This document shows, piece by piece, positions 36,053 to 43,716 of a stretch of DNA of 64,000 nucleotides (positions are counted from its first letter, which is position 1; every line of letters begins with the position of its first letter). Below the pieces are notes generated by a model. It ran no database searches, had not been told where the DNA came from, and saw nothing but the letters and a program-made list of their open reading frames with translations. Position numbers and translations under genes: made by a program. The stretch spans positions 1-64,000 of the forward strand of contig NZ_JAVCAP010000009.1 in the NCBI RefSeq assembly GCF_030769565.1, read 5' to 3'. This stretch comes from Methylophilus aquaticus (GTDB taxonomy: Bacteria; Pseudomonadota; Gammaproteobacteria; Burkholderiales; Methylophilaceae).

Positions 36053-37399
36053 ATGAGTTTAAGATTTAGACTAAATCTGCTGGTGACCATGCTTTCGCTG
36101 GCTTTTCTGCTGGCAGCCGGGGTGGTACTAGTGCGTGATACCAAAGACAGCATTCGCGAGCGCGTGGAGGCCGCGACCAGAGTTACAGTGCAGTTGCTTG
36201 ATACTGTGATAGTCAGCTCGGCCATGAACCCGAGTCTGGGGCCGACCCATTATGTGCTGCAAGATTTTCTCAAGTCTCTGGGCTATGTGCGTAGCAGCCG
36301 TATTGAACTGTATGACTACTTCAATGCCCCTTTATACATGTCGCCTCAGTCAACCTTCAAGTCTGAAGTGGATCCTCCGGCATGGTTTGTCAAGCTGGTT
36401 GCTCCCAAGGTTGAAGTCGTTACAAGGCGTATCCGCTATGGTTCTCTGATTATCACCTCCAGTGCTGAAGGTTCCATACGCGAGGCGTGGTCAGGCTTTC
36501 ATCAGCTAATCTTGATCGGGGTTGGTTTTTTTGTTTTACTGAATTTGCTGGTCTATGTTTTACTTAGCCACGCCTTGCGTCCGGTGCAGCATATTTTGAG
36601 GGCCATCAACCAGATTGAGCAGGGTGATTTGACCACACGTCTGCCATCGTTTTCACTGCCTGAATTTGACCGTATCGGGTCCAGCCTGAATCAAATGGCC
36701 GTGTCGCTGGATGCTGAGCGCCAGCTGGAAGAAAACCGGCAACTGACGCAGTTGATACAGGCGCATATTGAAGATGAGCGGCGCAGCCTGGCCCGTGAGC
36801 TGCATGATGAACTCGGACAGTATGTCACTGCAATCAAAACCTTTGCCGTGGCCATAGTAAACAAAAGTCGAGACAAAGCCCCTGATATTGAATCCAGCGC
36901 ACAAACAATTGTTGCGGCGGCCAACCATATTTATGATGGTATGCATAACATCATTCGTCAGTTGCGCCCAGCAGCGATGGACAATATGGGCTTAGTGGAA
37001 ACCCTGCGCGATATGGTGGCAGGTTATCAGTCACAACATCCTGATATTGCGATACAGTTGCAAGTCTCAGGACAATTTAGGCCACTGGGCGAGAACCTGA
37101 ATATTAACGTGTATCGTATTGTGCAGGAGGGTGTAAACAATGCGATCAAGCATGCGCAAGCAAAAAGCATTACTGTTGCCTTGCAAGCGCAAACCGAGGG
37201 GTTGTTGTTGCAGATCACGGATGATGGTGTGGGTATGCAAATGTGTTCTGTCGACCAGAGCCAGCATTTTGGTTTATTGGGGATGCGTGAGCGTGTCCAA
37301 GCCTTGCATGGTCAGTTTAAAGTAATGTCACTGGAAGAGCGTGTAAATGGCACAACGTTGGAAGTTCGCCTGCCATTGATACCATCATCAATAGAATAA
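36053..37399 (+). CDS. MoxY-like sensor histidine kinase (NarX/DegS-type)
   Basis: Membrane sensor kinase. TM1 is at about residues 8-27, a periplasmic domain at 28-150 resembles the LapD/MoxY N-terminal domain (VQLLDTVIVSSAMNPSLGPTHYVLQDFL), TM2 lies at about 152-172, then a HAMP segment (LRPVQHILRAINQIEQGDLTTRL). The HisKA_3 phospho-site is His251 in ARELHDELGQYVTAIK, followed by the ATPase N-box (IVQEGVNNAIKHAQA) and ITDDGVGM. Known MoxY proteins control methanol oxidation genes in methylotrophs, which fits this organism, but the signal is not known. The response regulator follows after 10 bases. Confidence 0.88.
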   Translation: MSLRFRLNLLVTMLSLAFLLAAGVVLVRDTKDSIRERVEAATRVTVQLLDTVIVSSAMNPSLGPTHYVLQDFLKSLGYVRSSRIELYDYFNAPLYMSPQSTFKSEVDPPAWFVKLVAPKVEVVTRRIRYGSLIITSSAEGSIREAWSGFHQLILIGVGFFVLLNLLVYVLLSHALRPVQHILRAINQIEQGDLTTRLPSFSLPEFDRIGSSLNQMAVSLDAERQLEENRQLTQLIQAHIEDERRSLARELHDELGQYVTAIKTFAVAIVNKSRDKAPDIESSAQTIVAAANHIYDGMHNIIRQLRPAAMDNMGLVETLRDMVAGYQSQHPDIAIQLQVSGQFRPLGENLNINVYRIVQEGVNNAIKHAQAKSITVALQAQTEGLLLQITDDGVGMQMCSVDQSQHFGLLGMRERVQALHGQFKVMSLEERVNGTTLEVRLPLIPSSIE

Positions 37400-37409
37400 A
37401 AGGGAAGAT

Positions 37410-38048
37410 ATGAGCGCAATTACCGTCATGCTGGTGGATGACCACGCTGTGGTCCGCATGGGTTTCAAAATGCTGCTGGAGTCCGATCAGGACATCAAAG
37501 TTATCGCCGAGGCCGAAAGTGGCGAGGCCGCCATTCGTGCCTATGTTGAACACCACCCGCAAGTCGTCGTGATGGATATCACGATGCCTGGTATTGGCGG
37601 GATGGAAGCGATTGAGCGTATTTTGGCCAAAGACAACCATGCGCGTATTCTGGTGCTTTCTGCACATGAAGACTCCGTCCACCCCAAACGCGTGCTCAAC
37701 GCAGGTGCCATGGGTTATGTGACCAAGCGCAGCGCGGCAGAAGAGCTGATTAAAGCCATTCGTAGTGTCGCTAATGGTAAAAAATACATCGAGGCTGGTG
37801 TGGCGCAGCAAATGGCAATTCAGCAACTTTCGGGCGAGCAAAACCCGGTTGATGTATTGAGTGAGCGTGAGTTTGAGGTGTTTATGTCATTGGCACGTGG
37901 TAAATCCACCAATGAAATCGCCGAAACCTTGTTTCTGAGTCCGCGCACGGTAGGCACCCATCTTTATAATATCAAACAGAAACTCAATGCACAGAACTCA
38001 GCAGAAATCGCGCTGATTGCCATGCGCTGTGGCTTGCTGGAGCCTTGA
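37410..38048 (+). CDS. NarL/FixJ-type response regulator (MoxX-like)
   Basis: DNA-binding response regulator paired with the upstream kinase. Receiver domain with VDDHAVVRMG, phospho-acceptor Asp56 in VVVMDITMPGIGGMEA, Ser in VLSAHEDS and Lys in GYVTKRSA. The C-terminal LuxR-type HTH reads LSEREFEVFMSLARGKSTNEIAETLFLSPRTVGTHLYNIKQKL in overlapping segments of the usual pattern. Length 212. A strong Shine-Dalgarno (aaagggaag) leads the ATG. Targets may include methanol dehydrogenase genes by analogy with MoxX, but none lie in the window. Confidence 0.92.
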   Translation: MSAITVMLVDDHAVVRMGFKMLLESDQDIKVIAEAESGEAAIRAYVEHHPQVVVMDITMPGIGGMEAIERILAKDNHARILVLSAHEDSVHPKRVLNAGAMGYVTKRSAAEELIKAIRSVANGKKYIEAGVAQQMAIQQLSGEQNPVDVLSEREFEVFMSLARGKSTNEIAETLFLSPRTVGTHLYNIKQKLNAQNSAEIALIAMRCGLLEP

Positions 38049-38192
38049 GAACAGTTTTTACCTCAGAGGAAAAGTTAACTAAGCCTTTTTATCATTATGA
38101 TTTAACAGGCCCAGAGCAAGATGCTTGTTTGTTGTGGATAGGCTGCATGCTTGGTTTGAACACGGTGTGCGCCATGGCCAAGCACTTGATTT

Positions 38193-39080
38193 TCAAGTGT
38201 GCGTCTGTCGGGTACTCAATACGCCAAAGCCAATGATCAGCAACATGCCTGCGACTTCGTGCATGCTGAGTGTTTCTCCCCAGCCGATCACCCCTATCAA
38301 GGTCGCAAAGACGATTGTGCTGTAAGCCAGGCTGGCAACCGTCAGTGTATGGCCAGTGCGGTAGGCGCGGGTCATCGCAAGTTGGCTGCAGGTTGCCGAT
38401 AACCCTAATCCTGATAATAAGGGAATATCCTGCCAGCGGAGCGGGGTGATGCGGTCGAACAACATCCAGAGTCCGCTTGTCACCGTGCACAGCAGCGTGA
38501 AATAAAATACCGTGCGCCAGTCTGGCTCGCCCTGCATGCCGAGTTGTTTCACATGCACATAGGCCAATGCGGCACCCAGACCCGAGAGCAGGCCCAAGCT
38601 GCCTGCCAGCAGCTGGTCGCGGTAGAAAACGGGTTGTAATAGCAGGCAGACCCCGATAAAGCCACCGACCACACAAATATTGAATATCTGTCGCTGCCTG
38701 CCATGTGCGCGATGCTCGCCTCTGAGCAGCCACGGTGAAAGCAATGCCAGAAACATTGGGGAAGTGTAGTTGAGGGTAATGGCAGTCGCCAGCGGCAGGT
38801 GCGCGATGGCGTAAAAAAATAACAGTAGTGCGCCAAATCCTACACCCGCTCTGCGCATTTGCATGTCTAGCAGCGGCGTTTGCAGTGGTTTGCCTTGCCA
38901 CCAGATCAGGGCCGCGATACTGATAAAACCAAAGGCTGATCGGTAAAACACCAGTTCGCCAGTGGTAAAGCGTTGCGCGCCGGCTTTTACACAAGCGCCC
39001 ATGATGGCAAACCCCACACCGGCCAGCAGCATCCAATAGCTGCCGAGCTGCCAGTGCGTTGGATTGAAGCGTCTAGGCAA
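38193..39080 (-). CDS. EamA/DMT-family membrane transporter
   Basis: Drug/metabolite transporter with ten hydrophobic helices in two EamA repeats of about 140 residues (first from WMLLAGVGFAIMGACVKAG, second from LGLLSGLGAALAYVHVKQLG). Length 295 is normal. It overlaps the end of the upstream Rieske oxygenase gene by 8 bases on the same strand, so the two are likely co-translated and may act on the same compound, for example export or import of an amino-acid-like or methylated substrate. A 313-aa frame in another phase at 38095-39036 is a shadow, with no family features. Substrate unknown. Confidence 0.87.
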   Translation of the reverse strand: MPRRFNPTHWQLGSYWMLLAGVGFAIMGACVKAGAQRFTTGELVFYRSAFGFISIAALIWWQGKPLQTPLLDMQMRRAGVGFGALLLFFYAIAHLPLATAITLNYTSPMFLALLSPWLLRGEHRAHGRQRQIFNICVVGGFIGVCLLLQPVFYRDQLLAGSLGLLSGLGAALAYVHVKQLGMQGEPDWRTVFYFTLLCTVTSGLWMLFDRITPLRWQDIPLLSGLGLSATCSQLAMTRAYRTGHTLTVASLAYSTIVFATLIGVIGWGETLSMHEVAGMLLIIGFGVLSTRQTHT

Positions 39081-40239
39081 AGGGGTAGTTTACCTGGCGT
39101 GGCATCTCGCCAGAGAGGTGCGATTGCATTTGCGCGCGATACCAGCGATGGAAATGTTCCAGCCCGGTTTCCATCGGGTGTTGATAAGGACCACGCTCGT
39201 CCTTGCCCTGTGCATATAATCCTTTACGGCCATCATGCATACGCTGGCAAACCTCTTTGTCTTCGACCGCAGTTTCAAAATAGGCAGCTTGCTGCGCCTT
39301 GATATATGCACGCTCAAACAGGGCAATGTCTTCCGGGTAGTAAAACTCAACCACGTTTTTGCAGGTTTCCACTCCTGTCGGAATAATGTGTGAAACTACC
39401 AGCACGTTGGGATACCACTCAATCATCAGGAAAGGGTAAAGCACAAACCAGATGGCGCCATATTTGGGGGCAGTGCCTTGCTGGTAATGACCGACGGCCT
39501 CTTGCCAGGCTTTGTAAACAGGTGAGAAGCTGTATTCCGCCAACGGTTTATAGCCCACAGTCTGGACACTGTAATGCTCACCGAACTCCCAGTTCAGTTC
39601 CCCACAATCAACAAACTGGTTTAAGCCGGGGTGGAAAGGGCCGACATGGTAGTCTTCCAGATACACTTCAATAAAAGTTTTCCAGTTGAAGTCATAGTGG
39701 TCAATCATCGCCGAGTCAAAATGATAGCCGGTAAAATCAAAGTCCTGTTTGCATCCTAACTGCTTCAGCAAGCCTGCAATCTCCAGTCCTTTTTGTTTTG
39801 CGGGTGACGATTTAAACAGCAAACCCTGCCATTCTGTGAGCGCCTTGTTTTCCAGATGCAGGCAAGGGTTTTTCTCAAAGTGCGGCGCCCCGAGCAGTTG
39901 ACCGTTCAAGTCGTAAGTCCAGCGGTGCAAGGGACAGACAATATGGTGTGTATTGCCTTGGCCGTTGAGCATGACCGCCTGACGATGACGACAAATATTG
40001 CTGATCAGTTTCGGCTGCCCTTGCTGGTTAACCAGCGCGAGCGCGTCATGCATCCAGTCCAGTGTATAAAAGTCGCCTGCTTGCGGGATCATGCAACGGT
40101 GACCCATGTACTGGGGCAGATGCCGGAACAGATGGGCTTGTTCCAGTGCATAAATTTCCGGGTTCAGATACCAGTCAACTGGTAGCTGTGCAACTTCAGT
40201 TGTCTGCGGTTCTTTATTTAAAGCGGTGACAGAGCCCAT
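39073..40239 (-). CDS. Rieske non-haem iron oxygenase, alpha subunit
   Basis: Oxygenase that hydroxylates or demethylates an organic substrate. The Rieske [2Fe-2S] ligands are Cys83-x-His85 (NICRHRQAV) and Cys102-x2-His105 (VCPLHRWTYD). The mononuclear iron site is in FIEVYLEDYHVGPFHPGL with His198 and His203. Length 388. The ring-hydroxylating alpha-subunit fold is clear, and the closest general types are the choline, glycine-betaine or carnitine monooxygenase-like proteins, in which the oxygenase acts on quaternary amines. No reductase gene is adjacent, so electrons must come from elsewhere. The EamA transporter overlaps its 3' end. Confidence 0.88.
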   Translation of the reverse strand: MGSVTALNKEPQTTEVAQLPVDWYLNPEIYALEQAHLFRHLPQYMGHRCMIPQAGDFYTLDWMHDALALVNQQGQPKLISNICRHRQAVMLNGQGNTHHIVCPLHRWTYDLNGQLLGAPHFEKNPCLHLENKALTEWQGLLFKSSPAKQKGLEIAGLLKQLGCKQDFDFTGYHFDSAMIDHYDFNWKTFIEVYLEDYHVGPFHPGLNQFVDCGELNWEFGEHYSVQTVGYKPLAEYSFSPVYKAWQEAVGHYQQGTAPKYGAIWFVLYPFLMIEWYPNVLVVSHIIPTGVETCKNVVEFYYPEDIALFERAYIKAQQAAYFETAVEDKEVCQRMHDGRKGLYAQGKDERGPYQHPMETGLEHFHRWYRAQMQSHLSGEMPRQVNYPFA

Positions 40240-40519
40240 ATCCCTATCTAACTCAATGACTTGGAAAAAAGCGTAATTTTGCCCGAAACAGGGGTGTTTG
40301 AAAAGCTAAACTCTACCAAATTTTCGTAAATTCATTATGCAATCATTTGATTTTAATCAATAAAATACATCGATTGGTCATAGGTCTTGTTGTGTTGCCG
40401 TCGACTTAATTGTCTCGTCATGGCCTAACTATCCCCGGAAAATTAAGTTATAATGTTGCAGGTTTTTTATGTATAACAGTGCGTGAACAACAATTGCAAA
40501 ATATTTTAGGAGCAATCGA
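40240..40519 (+). promoter_or_regulatory. Upstream region of the transaldolase gene
   Basis: About 280 bases without a gene. A consensus TATAAT (40449-40454) lies 65 bases ahead of the start, but the expected -35 position has no match (TAACTA-like), which would fit an activator-dependent promoter. An AT-rich stretch with an imperfect palindrome (tgattttaatca, near 40349-40360) lies upstream. Confidence 0.45.
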
Positions 40520-41473
40520 ATGGCAAATTTATTAGATCAGTTGAAAGCAATGACGACCATCGTGGCTGACACTGGTGACGTTGAAGCAATCAAAAGTGTT
40601 AAACCTGTGGATGCAACCACAAACCCGTCTCTGGTATTGAAGGCTAGCCAAATCCCAGAATACGCACCGTTGATTGAAACTGCCATTGCTTATGCAAAAG
40701 CACAAGGTGGTTCTAAAGAGCAACAAATTGAAAATGCAGCCGACAAGCTGGCTGTGTTGATTGGCGCTGAAATCACTAAAGTGGTTCCAGGCCGTATTTC
40801 TACAGAAGTAGATGCGCGTCTGTCTTTCAATATCGACGCTATGGTAGCTAAAGGCCGTAAACTGATCAGCCTGTATCAAGAGTCTGGCATCAGCAAAGAC
40901 CGCGTGCTGATCAAGCTGGCTTCTACCTGGGAAGGTATCAAAGCTGGCGAAATTCTGGAAAAAGAAGGCGTTCAGTGTAATCTGACTTTGTTGTTTGGTT
41001 TCGGTCAGGCACGTGCTTGTGCTGAAGCTGGCGTATTCCTGATTTCTCCATTCGTTGGCCGTATCCTTGACTGGTACAAAGCGAAAAACCCAGGCACTGA
41101 GTACACACAAGAAACAGATCCAGGTGTGGTTTCTGTGCGCGCAATCTACCAATACTACAAAGAGCACGGTTACAAAACGGTTGTGATGGGTGCTTCTTTC
41201 CGAAACACAGGTGAGCTGATTGCCTTGGCTGGTTGCGATCGTTTGACCGTTTCTCCCAACTTGCTGCAAGATCTGGCTGCCACAGAAGGCACTTTGGTTC
41301 AAGTGTTGAAAGATGGCGGAAAAACCAAAGAAGTGCCAGCTAAATTGACAGAAGAGCAATTCCGTTTTGAACTGAACCAAGATCCAATGGCCACTGAGAA
41401 ATTGGCTGAAGGTATCCGTGGTTTCGTGGCTGACCAGAACAAGCTGGAAGCTGCTTTAGCCGCAAAACTGTAA
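40520..41473 (+). CDS. tal: Transaldolase
   Basis: Moves a dihydroxyacetone unit between sugar phosphates; in the RuMP cycle it helps regenerate ribulose-5-phosphate, the formaldehyde acceptor. The catalytic Schiff-base residue is Lys132 in [13 protein letters not shown], and [13 protein letters not shown] contains the catalytic Asp region. Length 317 matches TalB-type enzymes. A good Shine-Dalgarno (aggag) precedes the ATG. Codon use is strongly biased, as for an abundant enzyme. It lies directly before hps and phi. Confidence 0.97.
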   Translation: MANLLDQLKAMTTIVADTGDVEAIKSVKPVDATTNPSLVLKASQIPEYAPLIETAIAYAKAQGGSKEQQIENAADKLAVLIGAEITKVVPGRISTEVDARLSFNIDAMVAKGRKLISLYQESGISKDRVLIKLASTWEGIKAGEILEKEGVQCNLTLLFGFGQARACAEAGVFLISPFVGRILDWYKAKNPGTEYTQETDPGVVSVRAIYQYYKEHGYKTVVMGASFRNTGELIALAGCDRLTVSPNLLQDLAATEGTLVQVLKDGGKTKEVPAKLTEEQFRFELNQDPMATEKLAEGIRGFVADQNKLEAALAAKL

Positions 41474-41492
41474 TATCGCAGTGCGATAATGC

Positions 41493-41524
41493 AAACGGGC
41501 AGTGACCTGCCCGTTTGGTTTTTA
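41493..41524 (+). terminator. Terminator after tal
   Basis: A 9-bp stem (aaacgggca / tgcccgttt) with a 6-base loop is followed by ggttttt. A small hairpin (tatcgc / gcgata) lies just before it. Confidence 0.8.
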
Positions 41525-41550
41525 AGTCAGGCATAAATTGGCCTGCAACA

Positions 41551-41579
41551 TTGACTTATTTTGGCTGTGAGCTTACTAT
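41551..41579 (+). promoter_or_regulatory. Strong promoter for hps
   Basis: TTGACT (41551-41556) and TACTAT (41574-41579) are spaced by 17 bases. Transcription would start near 41586, leaving a leader of about 65 nt. It fits the very high expression expected of hexulose-phosphate synthase. Confidence 0.7.
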
Positions 41580-41649
41580 GAGCGACCAGCTTGAATTGGT
41601 AGTACGCTAGCAATAGCATTTGAAACTTTATAAATTTTTGGAGAAAAAC

Positions 41650-42282
41650 ATGGCATTAACACAAATGGCATTAGACTCATTGGATTTCGACGCAACTATC
41701 GCTTTGGCAGAAAAAGTTGCTCCACACGTTGATATCTTGGAAATCGGTACACCTTGCATCAAGCACAACGGTATCAAACTGCTGGAAACGCTGCGCGCTA
41801 AATTCCCAAAAAACAAAATCCTGGTTGACCTGAAAACTATGGACGCTGGTGAGTACGAGTCTGAGCCATTCTACAAAGCAGGTGCTGACATCTGCGTAGT
41901 ATTGGGCGTATCCGATATCGGTACTATCAAAGGCGTAATCAAAGCGGCTAACAAATACGGCAAAAAAGCGCAAGTTGACCTGATCAGCGTTGAAGATAAA
42001 GTGGCTAAGACTAAAGAAGTTGCTGCTGCTGGTGCTCACATCATCGGTATCCACACTGGTTTGGACCAACAAGCTGCTGGTCAAACACCATTTGCTGACC
42101 TGGCTGCTGTTGCAGGTTTGAACCTGGGTGTTGAAATCTCAGTTGCTGGTGGTGTTAAAGCCGCTACTGCTGCTCAAGTACGTGATGCTGGCGCGACTAT
42201 CATCGTTGCTGGTGCTGCTATCTACGGTGCTGCTGACCCAGCTGCTGCTGCTGCAGAAATCACTGCTATCGCTCACGCTTAA
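41650..42282 (+). CDS. hps: 3-Hexulose-6-phosphate synthase
   Basis: Key formaldehyde-fixing enzyme of the RuMP pathway; it joins formaldehyde and ribulose-5-phosphate. OMP-decarboxylase-type TIM barrel: MALTQMALDSLDFDATIALA, LEIGTPCIKHNG, the metal/catalytic motif VDLKTMDAGEYE (Asp60, Lys62, Asp65), AGAHIIGIHTGLDQQ and the phosphate site VAGGVKAAT. 210 aa, the normal length. The ATG at 41650 has GGAG seven bases ahead; the frame from 41620 has no support. Nearly every codon is a preferred one. It is separated from phi by a terminator-like hairpin, so hps mRNA should exceed phi mRNA. Confidence 0.97.
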   Translation: MALTQMALDSLDFDATIALAEKVAPHVDILEIGTPCIKHNGIKLLETLRAKFPKNKILVDLKTMDAGEYESEPFYKAGADICVVLGVSDIGTIKGVIKAANKYGKKAQVDLISVEDKVAKTKEVAAAGAHIIGIHTGLDQQAAGQTPFADLAAVAGLNLGVEISVAGGVKAATAAQVRDAGATIIVAGAAIYGAADPAAAAAEITAIAHA

Positions 42283-42323
42283 TTCATTTAAGCATCAATA
42301 AGCAATTATTGATTAGCGATCAT

Positions 42324-42356
42324 AAAAACCCGACTCAGCAATGTGTCGGGTTTTTT
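42324..42356 (+). terminator. Terminator or attenuator between hps and phi
   Basis: An 11-bp stem (aaaaacccgac / gtcgggttttt) with a 10-base loop and a T-run. phi starts 34 bases later, and only a short AT-rich stretch remains for a separate promoter, so read-through is likely. Confidence 0.8.
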
Positions 42357-42389
42357 ATTCATTATTTTTTGTTTACACAGGATTGAAAA

Positions 42390-42926
42390 ATGGATCATCA
42401 ACAATTTATTCTGGACAACTTGAAGCGTATTCTGGACGTAACCGACAAATCAAAAGCAGCCGAATTATTGAAGCTGGTTGAAGAAGCGGGTTCTACCTTT
42501 ATCGGTGGTGCTGGCAGATCATTGCTGGTTTCACGTTTTTTTGCCATGCGTCTGGTGCACTCCGGTTACAGCGTTTACATGATCGGCGAAGTGGTCACGC
42601 CAGCCATCAAAAAAGGTGACTTGCTGGTACTGGTTTCAGGTTCTGGCGGCACTGCAACCTTGTTGCCATTTGTGAAAAAAGCCAAAGAAGTTGGCGCTAA
42701 ACTGGTCGTGATCTCCATGAAAAAATCTTCTGCGATGGCAGATGTGGCAGATCTGGTTGTTCAAATCGGTCAAGATGACAGCTTCCCGCTGGTTAAAGGC
42801 ATGCCGATGGGTGGTCAGTTTGAGTTGTCCACACTGGTATTTCTGGAAGGCGCGATTTCTGAATTGATTCACGCGAAAGGCCTGACTGAAGAAGGGATGC
42901 GCGCACTGCACGCAAACCTGGAGTAA
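42390..42926 (+). CDS. phi: 6-Phospho-3-hexuloisomerase
   Basis: Converts hexulose-6-phosphate to fructose-6-phosphate, the second RuMP step. SIS-domain protein of 178 aa: IGGAGRSLLVSRFFAMRLVHSG binds the sugar phosphate, then MIGEVVTPAIKKGDLLVLVSGSGGTA and the end FLEGAISELIHAKGLTEEGMRALHANLE. An agga Shine-Dalgarno precedes the ATG. With tal and hps it forms the RuMP block of the window. Confidence 0.97.
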   Translation: MDHQQFILDNLKRILDVTDKSKAAELLKLVEEAGSTFIGGAGRSLLVSRFFAMRLVHSGYSVYMIGEVVTPAIKKGDLLVLVSGSGGTATLLPFVKKAKEVGAKLVVISMKKSSAMADVADLVVQIGQDDSFPLVKGMPMGGQFELSTLVFLEGAISELIHAKGLTEEGMRALHANLE

Positions 42927-42982
42927 GCATTGATTGCGGCCCAGCTTTTTGTTTGCGTAATCGCTGCGCGTAATGTGTGTTT

Positions 42983-43010
42983 AAAAACCGGCCATTGGCC
43001 GGTTTTTTTT
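42983..43010. terminator. Bidirectional terminator between phi and the HisA-like gene
   Basis: A stem of about 10 bp (aaaaaccggc / gccggttttt) with a small loop, followed by eight T. It lies between convergent genes and reaches the HisA-like stop codon. Confidence 0.85.
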
Positions 43011-43716
43011 ATGGCTGGAATGTAGTTATTTGCCGGGAGTTCAGTTGTTTCTGGTGTAATGCGCTGGCAATCAGCACACCATACGCACCTTGTGCTGCCA
43101 ATGCTTGAATATCCTCCATATGCCGCACGCCGCCAGCAGCATAAAATTGCTGCTTTGGCGTGTGTTGCCGCATATGCATTAACCTGTCGAGGTCAGGGCC
43201 CTGCTGTGCACCTACCTTGGGTAAACTCATCAGAATAGTGGGTTGCGACCATAGGGCTGAATTTTCGAGTAAGCCCGCAGGTCCTTTAAATCCCTCACTG
43301 AAAAAATCCAGCGATAGCCTGCTCTCGGGCGCTTGTTGATATAACTGTTGGTAACTTTCAATGCTGCCCAATACTTCGCTGGCTAATATAGGCGTGACAC
43401 CGATTCCTTGCCAGCGCTGCAAGTCCTGCGAGGTGCAGATGCCTGCATCTACCCACCAAGTAATCTGCGGGAAGCTCTGCATGGCACGTTGTATGAGCGC
43501 ACGATGGTCAGCCAGCTGCGTGTCTTTGGTGATGGCATTTAAATCAGCAATATACACACAGTCGAACGGATAAACTTGTAAAATAGCATCTACGACATCG
43601 ATCAAATGATGGCTGCTTGTCAGTTGGGATTGTATCGGGCGGTAATGCTGCCGCTGGCCTCTGACGGCTTGAACGACATGGCCATGCATCAGGTCGATGA
43701 CGGGAATAATATGCAA
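43009..43716 (-). CDS. HisA/HisF-family protein linked to C1-cofactor synthesis
   Basis: TIM-barrel protein related to HisA (phosphoribosyl isomerase). The first strand HIIPVIDLMHGHVVQAVRG keeps the HisA-type Asp, WWVDAGI and AAGGVRHMEDI supply phosphate-binding turns, and YGVLIASALHQKQL ends the barrel. True HisA residues elsewhere are not conserved and no his genes lie nearby. The start must be the TTG at 43716, since the ATG at 43689 would cut away the first strand. HisA-like genes of this type recur in H4MPT/methylofuran gene islands of methylotrophs and in methanogens; the reaction is not established here. It diverges from the ATP-grasp gene, and the two start regions overlap by six bases. 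Confidence 0.8.
   Translation of the reverse strand: MHIIPVIDLMHGHVVQAVRGQRQHYRPIQSQLTSSHHLIDVVDAILQVYPFDCVYIADLNAITKDTQLADHRALIQRAMQSFPQITWWVDAGICTSQDLQRWQGIGVTPILASEVLGSIESYQQLYQQAPESRLSLDFFSEGFKGPAGLLENSALWSQPTILMSLPKVGAQQGPDLDRLMHMRQHTPKQQFYAAGGVRHMEDIQALAAQGAYGVLIASALHQKQLNSRQITTFQP

Noticed and set aside
38095-39036. 313-codon ORF overlapping the EamA transporter gene on the same strand
   Set aside because: The competing frame gives a clear ten-helix transporter; this one is Arg/His/Cys-rich with no membrane pattern or domain.
40532-41380. 282-codon ORF antisense to transaldolase
   Set aside because: It is a shadow caused by strong codon bias of tal; protein composition (Phe, Cys, Gln, His-rich) is not natural.
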